Both the position numbers and the translations under genes were made by a program. A DNA stretch of 64,000 nucleotides from Herbaspirillum sp. 3R11. GTDB taxonomy: Bacteria > Pseudomonadota > Gammaproteobacteria > Burkholderiales > Burkholderiaceae_D. The stretch lies in NCBI RefSeq assembly GCF_004563925.1, contig NZ_SPNJ01000001.1, positions 806,001 to 870,000 of the forward strand. Direction: 5' to 3'. Within the stretch, counting starts at the first letter, position 1, and every line of letters begins with the position of its first letter. This document shows positions 8,548 through 17,180 of the stretch, one piece after another. The notes under the pieces were generated by a model. It was not told where the DNA came from, did not search any database, and was given only the letters and a program-made list of their open reading frames with translations.

Positions 8548-9027
8548 TCAGGCCTGGTTGGGTTTGCACTTGTTGAGCAGCGCTTGCGAGCGGCTGCGGA
8601 TTTCTTCGTCGGAAAGATCTTCCTTGTGCGTCGCGATCGACCAGATGTGGCCGAAGGGATCGCGCAGCATGCCGGAGCGGTCGCCGTAGAACTGGTCCTG
8701 CACGGCACGCAGTTTGGCGGCGCCGGCGGCGATGGCCTGGACAAACATGGCATCGACGTCGTCGACGTAAATCAGCATGCTGGCACCGGCGCCACCGAGC
8801 GTCTTGGGGCAATGGATGCCCATTTCGATGAATTCGTCGGCGAGCATGACACGGGCGTTGCCGATCTGGATTTCGGCGTGCCAGATTTTGTTGTGGGGAC
8901 CGTCGATACGCATGACTTCGGTGGCATCGAAGGCTTTTTCGTAGAACGTGATGGCGCTGGCGGTATCGGAGACGATCAGGTAAGGCGTGACGCTGCTGTA
9001 GCCTTCAGGAATGGGATTGACTGCCAT
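8548..9027 (-). CDS. VOC (glyoxalase/bleomycin resistance) superfamily protein, PhnB-like
   Basis: A 159-residue protein with the beta-alpha-beta-beta-beta fold of VOC proteins: PYLIVSDTASAITFYEKAF at the start, DGPHNKIWHAEIQIGN in the middle and the ending GDRSGMLRDPFGHIWSIATH, typical of PhnB/YdfO-like members. His and Glu residues at usual metal positions are present, but the reaction is not predictable. The C-terminal tail (SDEEIRSRSQALL) is common in this subgroup. It probably forms an operon with the downstream hydrolase. Confidence 0.85.
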   Translation of the reverse strand: MAVNPIPEGYSSVTPYLIVSDTASAITFYEKAFDATEVMRIDGPHNKIWHAEIQIGNARVMLADEFIEMGIHCPKTLGGAGASMLIYVDDVDAMFVQAIAAGAAKLRAVQDQFYGDRSGMLRDPFGHIWSIATHKEDLSDEEIRSRSQALLNKCKPNQA

Positions 9028-9147
9028 GCTCGTCTCCTTGGGTGGCTGGGAAGCGATGCAAGCTGCATCGCACTCCCTGGCGTGACTTGGTGACTGCTCC
9101 GGTTCTCCGACCGGTCGTGCTGCTGATGCGGAACTGAAGTCTGAATC

Positions 9148-9945
9148 TTATGCGAATTCAGACAGCAAATTGACTTGCTGCGAGAAAATCTTTGGATTGC
9201 CGGCCAGGACGTCGCCCTTGTACAGGTAATCGCCTTCACCCTTGAAGGTGCCGACGATGCCGCCGGCTTCCGTCACCAGCAGCGAGCCGGCGGCGATGTC
9301 CCAAGGCTTCAGGCCCTTTTCGAAGAAACCGTCGAGGCGGCCGGTGGCGACGTAGGCCAGGTCCAGCGCGGCAGCGCCCGGACGGCGCAGGCCGGCGCAG
9401 CTTTCGGTCATGATCTTGAACATCTTCATGTATTCGTTCAGGCCGTCCAGGTCGCGGAACGGGAAGCCGGTGCCGATCAGGCAATCGGCGATCTTGTCGC
9501 GCTTGCTGACGCGGATGCGTTTCTCGTTCAGGTAGGCGCCGGCGCCTTTGGAAGCGGTGAACAGGTCGTTGCGGGTAGGGTCGTAGACCACCGCTTGCGT
9601 GATCTGGCCGCGCTGTTGCAGCGCGATCGAGACGCAGTATTGCGGGAAGCCGTGGATGAAGTTGGTGGTGCCGTCGAGTGGATCGATGATCCAGACGTTT
9701 TCATTTTCGTCGTGCAGGTTGGCCGATGGGCCGGACTCTTCCGCCAGGATGGCGTGGTCGGGATACGCGGTCTTCAGGACCTCAATGATGGCGTCTTCCG
9801 CCGCCTTGTCGACTTCGGTGACGAAGTCGTTGTGTTGCTTCTTGGTGACCTTCAACAGCGAGACGTCGAACGACGCGCGATTGATGACGGCAGCACCGCG
9901 GCGAGCGGCCTTGATGGCCGTATTGAGCATTGGGGGGATAAGCAT
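9148..9945 (-). CDS. suhB: Inositol-1-monophosphatase / Nus-factor SuhB
   Basis: A 265-residue member of the IMPase family. The Mg-binding residues are visible as E70 (LAEESG), D88 and D91 ([11 protein letters not shown]) and the later PWDIAAG motif. SuhB hydrolyses inositol-1-phosphate in vitro and in Escherichia coli also acts with NusA/B/E/G in antitermination of rRNA transcription. The start MLIPPMLN aligns with the usual MHPMLN opening, supporting the ATG at 9945. The leader contains a perfect hairpin and a boxA-like sequence (see findings), which suggests autoregulation. It is divergent from trmJ. Confidence 0.95.
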   Translation of the reverse strand: MLIPPMLNTAIKAARRGAAVINRASFDVSLLKVTKKQHNDFVTEVDKAAEDAIIEVLKTAYPDHAILAEESGPSANLHDENENVWIIDPLDGTTNFIHGFPQYCVSIALQQRGQITQAVVYDPTRNDLFTASKGAGAYLNEKRIRVSKRDKIADCLIGTGFPFRDLDGLNEYMKMFKIMTESCAGLRRPGAAALDLAYVATGRLDGFFEKGLKPWDIAAGSLLVTEAGGIVGTFKGEGDYLYKGDVLAGNPKIFSQQVNLLSEFA

Positions 9946-10017
9946 CCTGAGGGTTCCGTTAAAATGGCGTCTTCGCCGCCCGGTTCGCTACCCGGCGGAA
10001 ATTTGCACAACTATGAA

Positions 10018-10027
10018 ATTAATGAGC
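10018..10027 (-). promoter_or_regulatory. boxA-like sequence in the suhB leader
   Basis: Read on the minus strand this is GCTCATTAAT, matching 8 of 10 positions of the rRNA-type boxA core GCTCTTTAAC. It lies about 75 nt upstream of the suhB start codon, between the hairpin at 10046-10069 and the gene. Confidence 0.35.
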
Positions 10028-10045
10028 GATGCACGGTCCGAAAAT

Positions 10046-10069
10046 TGCCGGTTTGTCATCAAACCGGCA
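10046..10069 (-). other. Perfect hairpin in the suhB-trmJ intergenic region
   Basis: TGCCGGTTTG and CAAACCGGCA form a 10-bp perfect stem with a 4-nt loop. On the minus strand the 3' side continues AATTTT, so it resembles a weak intrinsic terminator placed in front of suhB; on the plus strand it has no T-tract. It may also lie in the trmJ promoter region. Confidence 0.5.
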
Positions 10070-10152
10070 TTGCCCGGCGTGTTTGGGTTCGTTTTTGATC
10101 CCTTACAGGCCGGCTTACGATGTTTCCTGACGTGCGAATACCGCTATTTTAA

Positions 10153-10923
10153 ATGAACACGCCCAAAATCGATAATTCTGTTTTCAAGCGCCTGCGTTTC
10201 GTGTTGGTGGAAACCAGCAGTCCAGGCAATATCGGCGCGGCTGCCCGCGCCATCAAAACCATGGGTTTCGGCGAGCTGGTGCTGATCAACCCGCGCTTTC
10301 CCAATGCGGTTGAGGAAGAGGCCGCCGTGGCCTTCGCCAGCGGCGCGCAGGACGTGCTGTCCGGCGCACGCATCGTGAGCAGTATCGAGGAGGCGTTGCA
10401 GGATTGCAATTTTGCCGCCGCGATCAGCGCACGCCTGCGCGAGTTTTCGCCGCCGGTGGTCTCGCCGCGCGCGATTGCCGAGCAGATTGCAGGGGACGTC
10501 GGACTGAACGCTGCGCTCATTTTCGGCAACGAGCGTTTCGGCTTGCCCAACGAGCTGGTGCAGAAATGCAATGTGCTGATCAACATTCCGGCCAATCCCG
10601 ATTATTCTTCGCTCAACCTGGCGCAGGCGGTGCAGGTGCTGGCTTACGAATGCCGCATGGCCGAACTGGGCGACCACAGGCAGGCCACCGACATCGGCTT
10701 CCAGGGTGAGATGGCCGGCGTGGCCGAGATCGAGGGCATGTTCCGCCATCTCGAAGAAGCGCTGGTGGCAATTGAATTCCTCAAGCCCGATAGCCCGAAA
10801 AAATTGATGCCGCGCCTCAAACGCCTGTTTGCGCGCACGCAGCTGGAAACCGAAGAGGTCAATATCCTGCGCGGCATCGCCCGCCAGATATTGACGCCCA
10901 AACAAGACAGAAAGACCAAGTAA
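10153..10923 (+). CDS. trmJ: tRNA (cytidine/uridine-2'-O)-methyltransferase TrmJ
   Basis: A 256-residue SPOUT-class RNA methyltransferase. The N-terminal ETSSPGNIGAAARAIKTMGF and the knotted C-terminal core with FGNERFGLPNELV and PDYSSLNLAQAVQVLAYE are characteristic of TrmJ, which methylates position 32 of certain tRNAs using S-adenosylmethionine. A helical C-terminal extension (residues ~175-250) is also typical of TrmJ. The stop codon overlaps the next start by one base (TAATG), so it is translated together with the pseudouridine synthase, another RNA-modifying enzyme. Confidence 0.94.
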   Translation: MNTPKIDNSVFKRLRFVLVETSSPGNIGAAARAIKTMGFGELVLINPRFPNAVEEEAAVAFASGAQDVLSGARIVSSIEEALQDCNFAAAISARLREFSPPVVSPRAIAEQIAGDVGLNAALIFGNERFGLPNELVQKCNVLINIPANPDYSSLNLAQAVQVLAYECRMAELGDHRQATDIGFQGEMAGVAEIEGMFRHLEEALVAIEFLKPDSPKKLMPRLKRLFARTQLETEEVNILRGIARQILTPKQDRKTK

Positions 10924-11639
10924 TGAGCAAGTTGACCCTGGATCGCATCCTCCAGTCGCAAGGTTTCGGATCGCGCAAATATTGCCGTTCGCTGATCGAA
11001 GACGGCGAAGTCGCCATCAACGGTGAAGTCGTCGACGACTACCGTTTCGCACCTGATACCGAAGGATTGGCGTTCACGCTGTTCGACGAAGAATGGGTCT
11101 ATCGCGAACACGTCTACATCGCCCTGAACAAGCCTGCCAATTTTGAATGTTCGCGCAAGCCCAGCCACCATCCGGGCGTGCTGACGATTTTGCCGGAGCA
11201 ATTCTCTTGGCGCGACGTGCAGCCGGTTGGTCGCCTCGATCACGACACCACCGGCTTGTTGCTGATGTCGGACGACGGCGCCTTCATCCACGCGCAATCG
11301 TCGCCCAAGCGCCATGTGCCGAAAGTCTACGCGGCCACTACGCACGATGCGGTGACGGACGAGCTGATCGCGCAATTGCTGGGCGGCGTCAAACTGCACG
11401 ATGAGCCGGCGCCGCTGGCGGCGGTGACTTGCCGCAAGCTTGATGCGCATTTGCTGGAGATCGTGCTGGAGCAGGGAAAATACCATCAGGTCAAACGCAT
11501 GCTGGCGGCCGCCGGCAACCATTGCAGCGCCTTGCGCCGCACCGCCATCGGCGGTTTGCAGCTGGATGCACTGGAATTGGAAGAGGGCGAGTGGTGTTAT
11601 CTCGATGCAGAGCAGCTGGGTTTGCTGGTGCCGGCTTGA
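10923..11639 (+). CDS. rsuA: RsuA-type pseudouridine synthase
   Basis: A 238-residue protein with an N-terminal S4 RNA-binding domain (LDRILQSQGFGSRKYCRSLI, residues 5-24) and the RsuA/RluB/E/F catalytic domain. The catalytic Asp lies in the PVGRLDHDTTGLLL motif (about residue 106). The domain order and size fit the 16S rRNA pseudouridine-516 synthase RsuA better than the longer RluB, but RluE/RluF-like specificity cannot be excluded. It is translationally coupled to trmJ and ends before a strong bidirectional terminator. Confidence 0.87.
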   Translation: MSKLTLDRILQSQGFGSRKYCRSLIEDGEVAINGEVVDDYRFAPDTEGLAFTLFDEEWVYREHVYIALNKPANFECSRKPSHHPGVLTILPEQFSWRDVQPVGRLDHDTTGLLLMSDDGAFIHAQSSPKRHVPKVYAATTHDAVTDELIAQLLGGVKLHDEPAPLAAVTCRKLDAHLLEIVLEQGKYHQVKRMLAAAGNHCSALRRTAIGGLQLDALELEEGEWCYLDAEQLGLLVPA

Positions 11640-11668
11640 CGCGCTAGTCCTTCAACGATCTTTCAAAG

Positions 11669-11708
11669 AAAAATGGCCGCCGCTGGAATCCAGCGGCGGC
11701 CATTTTTT
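11669..11708. terminator. Bidirectional intrinsic terminator between rsuA and hslO
   Basis: A perfect 18-bp stem (A5 TGGCCGCCGCTGG and its complement) has a 3-nt AAT loop and T/A tracts on both sides. It serves both convergent genes. Confidence 0.95.
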
Positions 11709-11727
11709 GCGTCAAGAGCAGTGAGAA

Positions 11728-12681
11728 TTAGTGGCGTGTATCAGTCTGCGGCACTGCATCCGCCGGTGTTTCGGCACGGAAGATTTGCGCACAATCGACT
11801 GCGTCGAACTCGTAGTGCAATCCGCAGAAATCGCAATCGACGCTGAGCTTTTCCTCTGTGGCGAGTGCTTCTTCGATTTCAGCCTGGCCCAGCATCTTGA
11901 GCATGTTGCCGACCTTTTCGCGCGAGCAGGTGCAGTGGAATTCCGGATGCACAGGATCGAAGACGCGGATGGTTTCTTCCCAGAACAGGCGATGCATCAA
12001 CGTCTCGATGTCGGTACTCAGCAGTTCTTCGGCGCGCAGCGTATTGCCCAGCATCGACAGGCGATTCCAGGTTTCCAGCTCATCCTCGGGTGCGGCTTTG
12101 CCGACGTCCTTGCCGCCATGGTTCGGCAGCTTTTGCAGCAGGAGGCCGCGTGACACTTTATCGTCGGCGGCGAGCCACAGCTTGGTGTCGAGCTGCTCGG
12201 AGCGCAGCATGTAGTTTTCGATGACGGTGGCAACGCTATCGCCATCCAGCGGCACGATGCCCTGGTAGGCCTGCTGGCCCGGCATCTTGTCCTTCGGATC
12301 AAGCGTGATGGCGAAACGGCCTTCGCCATTGACGTTGACCAGTTGCGTCAGCGTGGCGTCGTCGGCCACTTCGGCGTCCTCGACCAGTTTGGCGGTGGCG
12401 CGCAGGCGCAGCTCGGAGTCGCACTCGACCACCAGCAGGCGGACCGGGCCGTCGCCGTGGATCTGCATGACAACCGTGCCGTTGAACTTGAGATTGGCGG
12501 TCAGCAGCGCCGCCGCCGACAGCATCTGGCCGAGCAGTGCCTTGACCGCAGCCGGATAGTCGCGACGCGCCAACACCTGTTGCCAGGTCGACGAAATCTC
12601 CACCAGTTCTCCGCGAACCGGTGCGTTTTCCACCATGAATTTTTGCAGCGTATCTTTCATTGTTTCTTTCTTGTTGCTCAC
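11728..12681 (-). CDS. hslO: Redox-regulated chaperone Hsp33
   Basis: A 317-residue protein with the Hsp33 N-terminal domain and the C-terminal redox switch. The four zinc cysteines are C250 and C252 (CTC) and C283 and C286 (CDFC). On oxidation these form disulfides, release zinc and activate holdase activity in the cytoplasm. An internal ATG at 12660 (MKDTLQKF) could also be the start; I kept the longer form because no strong ribosome site decides between them. It lies downstream of the gamma-carbonic anhydrase gene on the same strand, 66 nt apart. Confidence 0.95.
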   Translation of the reverse strand: MSNKKETMKDTLQKFMVENAPVRGELVEISSTWQQVLARRDYPAAVKALLGQMLSAAALLTANLKFNGTVVMQIHGDGPVRLLVVECDSELRLRATAKLVEDAEVADDATLTQLVNVNGEGRFAITLDPKDKMPGQQAYQGIVPLDGDSVATVIENYMLRSEQLDTKLWLAADDKVSRGLLLQKLPNHGGKDVGKAAPEDELETWNRLSMLGNTLRAEELLSTDIETLMHRLFWEETIRVFDPVHPEFHCTCSREKVGNMLKMLGQAEIEEALATEEKLSVDCDFCGLHYEFDAVDCAQIFRAETPADAVPQTDTRH

Positions 12682-12747
12682 TGACCGACGAGAGGCTGAA
12701 TACGGCCGCCTCGTGCAGTTGTGTTGTTGCCTTGCTTCGATGGCGCT

Positions 12748-13272
12748 TCAGGCGATGCGCTTGAGACTGGTTTTAAACAATTGCGCGCGTTCGACATAAC
12801 TGTCGGTGCCGGCGCGCATGCGGGCGATATCTTCTTCGTTGAGGGTGCGCACGGCCTTGGCCGGCGAACCGATGATCAGCGAATTCTCGGGGAATTCCTT
12901 GCCTTCGGTCACCAGTGCACCGGCGCCGACCAGGCTGTTCTTGCCGATCTTGGCGCCGTTGAGCACGATGGCCTGGATGCCGATCAGGGCGCCTTCGCCG
13001 ATGGTGCAGCCGTGCAGCATGGCCTGGTGGCCGACCGTCACGTTCTTGCCGATATGCATCGGATAGCCGACGTCGGTGTGCAATACTGCGCCTTCCTGGA
13101 CGTTGCTGTTTTCACCGATGGTGATCAATTCATTGTCGCCGCGGATGCTCACGTTGAACCAGACGCTGGCGTGCTCTTCGAGCTTGACCTTGCCGACTAC
13201 CACGGCCGATTCAGCCACCCAGGCGGTTTCCGCGATTTCCGGCGTGTTTTCTTCCAACTTGTAAATTGCCAT
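12748..13272 (-). CDS. Gamma-carbonic anhydrase family protein (left-handed beta-helix)
   Basis: A 174-residue hexapeptide-repeat protein of the YrdA/PaaY-like gamma-carbonic anhydrase family. Repeats such as VVVGKVKLEEHASVWFN and IGKNVTVGHQAML form the beta-helix, and the histidines of VLHTDVG and VGHQAMLHGC correspond to zinc ligands. Many bacterial members lack measured carbonic anhydrase activity, so function is uncertain. I chose the ATG at 13272 because a GAGGAGA site sits 10 nt upstream; the frame extends further but with no family similarity. Confidence 0.9.
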   Translation of the reverse strand: MAIYKLEENTPEIAETAWVAESAVVVGKVKLEEHASVWFNVSIRGDNELITIGENSNVQEGAVLHTDVGYPMHIGKNVTVGHQAMLHGCTIGEGALIGIQAIVLNGAKIGKNSLVGAGALVTEGKEFPENSLIIGSPAKAVRTLNEEDIARMRAGTDSYVERAQLFKTSLKRIA

Positions 13273-13373
13273 AATAAAATTGTCTCCTCGGTTATTCGGG
13301 AACACAGACATCCATATTGGGACAAACCGTGTTCCATCAACCCGCCATTTTACCGCTGCTGACATAAATCATC

Positions 13374-14210
13374 GTGAATCTACCGCCGACCACCGTTTTT
13401 CCTGAAGACAAGTTTTCTGCCTCGACCGAATTGCGCCGCGCCGCGCTGCATTGGCTGGTGTACACCGGCAGCGCCGCCAAAGCGGCCGGCGTGCGCGCCA
13501 TGGCGCAGGCGTGGCATGCCGGCGAGCTGGTGCTGGACCGTGAGGCGGTGTTGTTTGCCGAGGCCGCAGTGCCGGGACGACCTGCGCATCCGGAGCTGGT
13601 ATCGCCGTTGCTGGTGAAGTCGCGTTCGATGCGTACCGACGAGGGGCGCGCCGCGATGATCCATGCTCTGGCGCATATCGAATTCAACGCCATCAATCTC
13701 GCGTTGGATGTGATCTGGCGTTTCCCTGACATGCCCGAGGCGTTTTACATTGATTGGCTCAAGGTAGCCGATGAAGAGGCTTACCACTTCTCGCTGCTGG
13801 AGGCGCATTTGCAGGTGCTCGGTTGCGCCTATGGGGACTTCACTGCGCATAACAGCTTGTGGGACATGGCCGAGAAAACCAAAGACGACATTCTTGCCCG
13901 CATCGCGCTGGTGCCGCGCACGATGGAGGCGCGCGGTCTGGACGCGGCGCCGCCCGTGCGCAACAAACTGGCGCAGGCCGGCGACCACGCGGCGGCGGCC
14001 ATCCTCGACATCATCATGCGTGACGAAATCGGCCACGTGGCCATCGGCAATCTCTGGTACGGCTGGTTGTGCGAGCAGCGCGGACTGGATCCGATTGCGA
14101 CGTTCGCCCGTCTGACAATCGAATTCAAGGCGCCAGTCATGCGCGGGCCGTTCAACATGGAGGCACGTCGCGCCGCAGGGTTCACCGAAGCCGAGCTTGC
14201 CTTGATGTAA
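13374..14210 (+). CDS. DUF455 family ferritin-like protein
   Basis: A 278-residue mostly helical protein starting with GTG. Three acidic/histidine motifs, HALAHIEFNAINLALD, DEEAYHFSLLEAH and MRDEIGHVAIGNLW, give the E-x-x-H pattern of di-iron ferritin-like proteins, and the family (DUF455) is related to MiaE-type tRNA hydroxylases. It may therefore be a di-iron oxygenase or ferritin-like protein; the substrate is unknown. It is divergent from the gamma-carbonic anhydrase gene (101 nt apart), so they share a promoter region. Confidence 0.86.
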   Translation: MNLPPTTVFPEDKFSASTELRRAALHWLVYTGSAAKAAGVRAMAQAWHAGELVLDREAVLFAEAAVPGRPAHPELVSPLLVKSRSMRTDEGRAAMIHALAHIEFNAINLALDVIWRFPDMPEAFYIDWLKVADEEAYHFSLLEAHLQVLGCAYGDFTAHNSLWDMAEKTKDDILARIALVPRTMEARGLDAAPPVRNKLAQAGDHAAAAILDIIMRDEIGHVAIGNLWYGWLCEQRGLDPIATFARLTIEFKAPVMRGPFNMEARRAAGFTEAELALM

Positions 14211-14356
14211 GGCGACGCCAATTTGGAAATCTTGCGATTTTGGCGGGAAATTATTACCGTTTTTACATTTTGGACAGGGCGCTGTTTGTCTGGCGTGATA
14301 TCGTGCGGCAGGAGTTTTCGCACGATTTTTCCCGGTGTTTCTTTTGAGAGGATGAT

Positions 14357-14680
14357 ATGAAATTGATCAAAGTGATCGGCACGGCATTGGCGCTCGGCGC
14401 GGTAGGGCTGGCGATCTCCGCTTGCCAGAAGAAAGAGGAAACGCCCGGACCGGCGGAAACCATGGGCAAGCAAATCGACAGCGCGGTGAAGAACGCCGGC
14501 GATCAGGCCGCAGTGGTGGCTGACAAGGCGCAGGAGAAGGCCGCAGAAGCCGGCCAGAAACTGGACAAGGCTGTTGGCGACATGAAAGACGGCGCCAAGG
14601 ACCTGACACAAAAAGCCGGCGAAAAGATGGAAGCCGCCGGCCAGAAAATCCAGGACACCGCAAAAGAAGCGCAGAAGTAA
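14357..14680 (+). CDS. Small repeat-containing lipoprotein
   Basis: A 107-residue lipoprotein. The signal peptide ends in the lipobox ISAC, so the mature protein starts at Cys23 and is anchored to a membrane, probably the outer one. The mature part is all-helical, rich in Ala, Lys, Gln and Asp, with roughly 11-residue repeats (NAGDQAAVVAD, KAGEKMEAAGQ and so on) like those of LEA/apolipoprotein-type helices. No enzymatic motif is present. A GAGAGGATGAT ribosome site precedes the ATG. The role is unknown; surface coating or envelope stress protection is possible. Confidence 0.8.
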   Translation: MKLIKVIGTALALGAVGLAISACQKKEETPGPAETMGKQIDSAVKNAGDQAAVVADKAQEKAAEAGQKLDKAVGDMKDGAKDLTQKAGEKMEAAGQKIQDTAKEAQK

Positions 14681-14700
14681 TTTTCGCGCTGGCATCAACG

Positions 14701-14731
14701 AAAACCCGCATGTCGCCATGCGGGTTTTTTT
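14701..14731. terminator. Bidirectional intrinsic terminator
   Basis: A perfect 12-bp stem (AAAACCCGCATG / CATGCGGGTTTT) with a 4-nt loop and a T-tract follows the lipoprotein gene. It overlaps the last bases of the convergent hydrolase gene. Confidence 0.92.
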
Positions 14732-15662
14732 ATATCCCGGCCCTGTGGATTTCTGCGACGACGCGTGCCTGAATGGTGGGATCCAGCGCCAGCGCGACGT
14801 GGCCGATGCCGCTGATGGGAACGTTTTCGGCGCCGGGCAAATGCGATGAAATTTGCGGTGAGACGATATTGTCGTGATGCGAATAGATCGACAGGATGAC
14901 GGCGCGCGTGGCCGGTTCTTCGGTGGCGGCGAGCTTTTGCAGCCACTCGCTGCTGGTGCCTTCTTCGGCGCGGCCGAGCCAGTTCATTTCGCCGCAGTTG
15001 ATGCCGATGCCGAAGTTGGCGATGGTGGTGCCGTGATGCGGCGTTCCCAGCGTGATGACCTTGGCGATGTTGGCGCAACCGTGGTCGCGCAGGTAAGCAC
15101 GCGCCGCCAGCCCGCCCATGCTGTGGGCGACGATGACGATCTTGTCCTGGCCGCTTTCGGTCACCAGCCGCTGCACCGCTTCATGGACCAGCGGCGCGTA
15201 ACCGTCGATGCTGCCGAACACCGGCTCCATGTCGACCGCGTAGTGCGTGATGTGGGCTTCTTCCAGGGCCTTGCTCATCCAGTGCCAGTAGCCGCTGTTG
15301 CAGCCGTAGCCATGGATCAGCAGCACCGGCAACGAGGTGGTGTCGGTGTAAATGCGCTTGTCGAAACGCTGGAACGGCATGCCCCACGAAGAGCACACCA
15401 TGGTGGCGCAATATTCGCCGGCAAACAGCCGGAAGATGCCGGGCCAACTGAGTTCAGGCGTGTGCGCCGACTTGGCGCGGTTGGGCCAGGTCAGGAAAAA
15501 GCTGTTGGCCGTGATCGAAGCGCGGAACAGCCCGACCATCGCCAGGCTGAGGACGATGGCGAGCGGAACGTTGGTGACATGCAGCTTGACGAGCAGGAGG
15601 TAGAACAGGGCGGCGACGCCGAATTGGGTCAGCAGCAGGGTTCGGGCAATGCGGGCGATCAT
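14730..15662 (-). CDS. Membrane-anchored alpha/beta hydrolase (lipase-like)
   Basis: A 310-residue protein. Two N-terminal hydrophobic segments (residues ~8-28 and ~33-52) anchor it in the membrane. The hydrolase domain begins near residue 110 with LPVLLIHGYGCNSGYW; the catalytic Ser is in the elbow IVAHSMGGLAARAY, and a GTPHHGT motif typical of PGAP1/EstA/LipA-like lipases follows. The catalytic His is probably in ISGIGHVAL. It may be a phospholipase or esterase acting at the inner membrane. The 3' end overlaps the shared terminator. Confidence 0.87.
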   Translation of the reverse strand: MIARIARTLLLTQFGVAALFYLLLVKLHVTNVPLAIVLSLAMVGLFRASITANSFFLTWPNRAKSAHTPELSWPGIFRLFAGEYCATMVCSSWGMPFQRFDKRIYTDTTSLPVLLIHGYGCNSGYWHWMSKALEEAHITHYAVDMEPVFGSIDGYAPLVHEAVQRLVTESGQDKIVIVAHSMGGLAARAYLRDHGCANIAKVITLGTPHHGTTIANFGIGINCGEMNWLGRAEEGTSSEWLQKLAATEEPATRAVILSIYSHHDNIVSPQISSHLPGAENVPISGIGHVALALDPTIQARVVAEIHRAGI

Positions 15663-15737
15663 GCAGTGACGGCCTCTTGATTGTGAGCGAAACGACTAGC
15701 GTAACAGGATTGCATGACCGTTTTATTGCAGCGCAGC

Positions 15738-16322
15738 TTATTGTTTCTTTTTGGGCGGATTCAGATCCACGAGCCGTGTGCCGGCCAGGCGATCGTGCAC
15801 GAACTGGCGTTGCGGATCGGCGTAGATCAACGCGGCCCAGACCACGACATTGATGGCAGGAATCCCGATCAGCATCCAGCCCTTGGCGCCCAGCACCCAC
15901 GCCAGCGCCAGTCCCGGCAGGAACCACAGCCAGCTGAGCAGGAAGCGCAGCAGCGCGCGCCATGCGTTGACCGGTGAGCCGTCGGCACTGGTCAGGCGGA
16001 TACGCCAGGTTTTCATCGCCAGCGTCTGGCCACCGCGATTCCAGAACCAGATGAAGTACATGCCGAGGATGACGAACAGCCAACTTTCCAGCGCATGGCG
16101 CAGGTAAAGCGCGTGGCGCTGTTCGAGCACGGTTGAGAATATCAAGGTCGAAATGAACACCACGCCGAACAGCAGCATGGATTCGTACACCATGCTGCAC
16201 AGGCGGCGGCGCAGGGACGGAGTGAGTAGAGCGGCGGTGGTTGCAGTTGCTGTTGCAGGCGTCGGTGCGGAGCTCAAGGCGGTCTCTTCTCTTGGTGGTG
16301 GCAAGTATTTTTCGGTTGGCAT
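15738..16322 (-). CDS. RDD family membrane protein
   Basis: A 194-residue inner-membrane protein with the RDD domain: RRRLCSMVYESMLLFGVVF (first helix), GGQTLAMKTWRIRLTSADG between helices, and the C-terminal PQRQFVHDRLAGTRLVDL that is the usual family ending. There are about four membrane segments. Function is unknown in general; some RDD proteins are Na+/H+ antiporters. I chose the start MPTEKYL at 16322; a longer frame exists but passes through the terminator hairpin. It follows the sigma factor cassette but is separated from it by that terminator. Confidence 0.85.
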   Translation of the reverse strand: MPTEKYLPPPREETALSSAPTPATATATTAALLTPSLRRRLCSMVYESMLLFGVVFISTLIFSTVLEQRHALYLRHALESWLFVILGMYFIWFWNRGGQTLAMKTWRIRLTSADGSPVNAWRALLRFLLSWLWFLPGLALAWVLGAKGWMLIGIPAINVVVWAALIYADPQRQFVHDRLAGTRLVDLNPPKKKQ

Positions 16323-16417
16323 GGCGCGGAGGCGGAAGTGCGCCGGGAAGCATGATACGCGAACTGGGGAGAAATCAGGCGCAAACGGGAGCGCAAACGG
16401 AACGCGCGGGACCATGC

Positions 16418-16465
16418 AAAAACGCCATGTCGGCGTGAATGCGCGGACATGGCGTTTTTGTTTTT
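16418..16465 (-). terminator. Intrinsic terminator after the sigma/DUF3619/DUF3106 cassette
   Basis: A perfect 14-bp stem (AAAAACGCCATGTC / GACATGGCGTTTTT) encloses a 14-nt loop and has A/T tracts on both sides. It separates the cassette from the RDD gene. Confidence 0.9.
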
Positions 16466-16505
16466 CCTGAATCTTGCCGATAGGCGCAAGGTCGTGCGTT
16501 TTTGC

Positions 16506-17177
16506 CTACTTGACCTCAGTCTGCGTCGCAGTTGCCGGCGTAATGACTGGCGGCGGTGGCACCAGAGTCTGCTCCAGCGCTTCAGGAGGCAGCTGGATTG
16601 TCGGTGCCGCCTTGGCCTGAGTCGGCGGCAGCGCGGCAACGTGCTTGGGCAGCTTGGCTTGCGACAGTTTCTTCTTTTGTTCGTCCGACAACTGCTGGTA
16701 TTCCTTCCACTGGGCGGACTTTTTGTCCGCATCCAGCTTCTTGGCGCGGGTGTAGCTTTCGCGCACTGAGCGGCGCTGCACCGGCGTCAGCTTGACCCAG
16801 TCGCGCATGCGTTCCTGCAGGCGTTCCTGTTCGGCAGGGCTCATGGCGGCGAACTTGTTGCCGATGACCAGCCATTTTTCCTTGCTGTTGAATTCCATCT
16901 TCTTCCACTCGCCGGCCAGCGGTGCGAGCGCGTGCTGCTGTGCGGGTGTCAGCTCGCTCCAGGTCGGCTTGGAGTCGGGCTTCTTGGCGATCTTGGAGGG
17001 CGTGGTCTGCGTCGGCGCCACAGGCGCGGGCTGCTGCGTTGCCGCCGTGGTGTTCGGACCTTGCGCATGCACTGGTTTGCACGTCAGAACGGACAGGCCG
17101 CCCAGTGCGACGAATGCGGCAACGGTAAAGCTCAACATGTTGCGTGCTGCGGTGCTCATGGTCCGGGTGCCTGCCAT
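16506..17177 (-). CDS. DUF3106 domain periplasmic protein
   Basis: A 223-residue exported protein. An N-terminal signal sequence ends near PVHAQG. After a Pro/Thr-rich linker comes the DUF3106 domain (~residues 65-150) with WSELTPAQQHALAPLAGEW and WVKLTPVQRRSVRESY; these LTPxQ helices recall the LTxxQ motif of CpxP/Spy periplasmic stress proteins. The tail is Pro/Gln-rich. The ATG at 17177 lies 4 nt after the DUF3619 stop codon. As third gene of the sigma operon it could be a periplasmic sensor or effector; this is inference. Confidence 0.85.
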   Translation of the reverse strand: MAGTRTMSTAARNMLSFTVAAFVALGGLSVLTCKPVHAQGPNTTAATQQPAPVAPTQTTPSKIAKKPDSKPTWSELTPAQQHALAPLAGEWKKMEFNSKEKWLVIGNKFAAMSPAEQERLQERMRDWVKLTPVQRRSVRESYTRAKKLDADKKSAQWKEYQQLSDEQKKKLSQAKLPKHVAALPPTQAKAAPTIQLPPEALEQTLVPPPPVITPATATQTEVK

Positions 17178-17180
17178 CAA

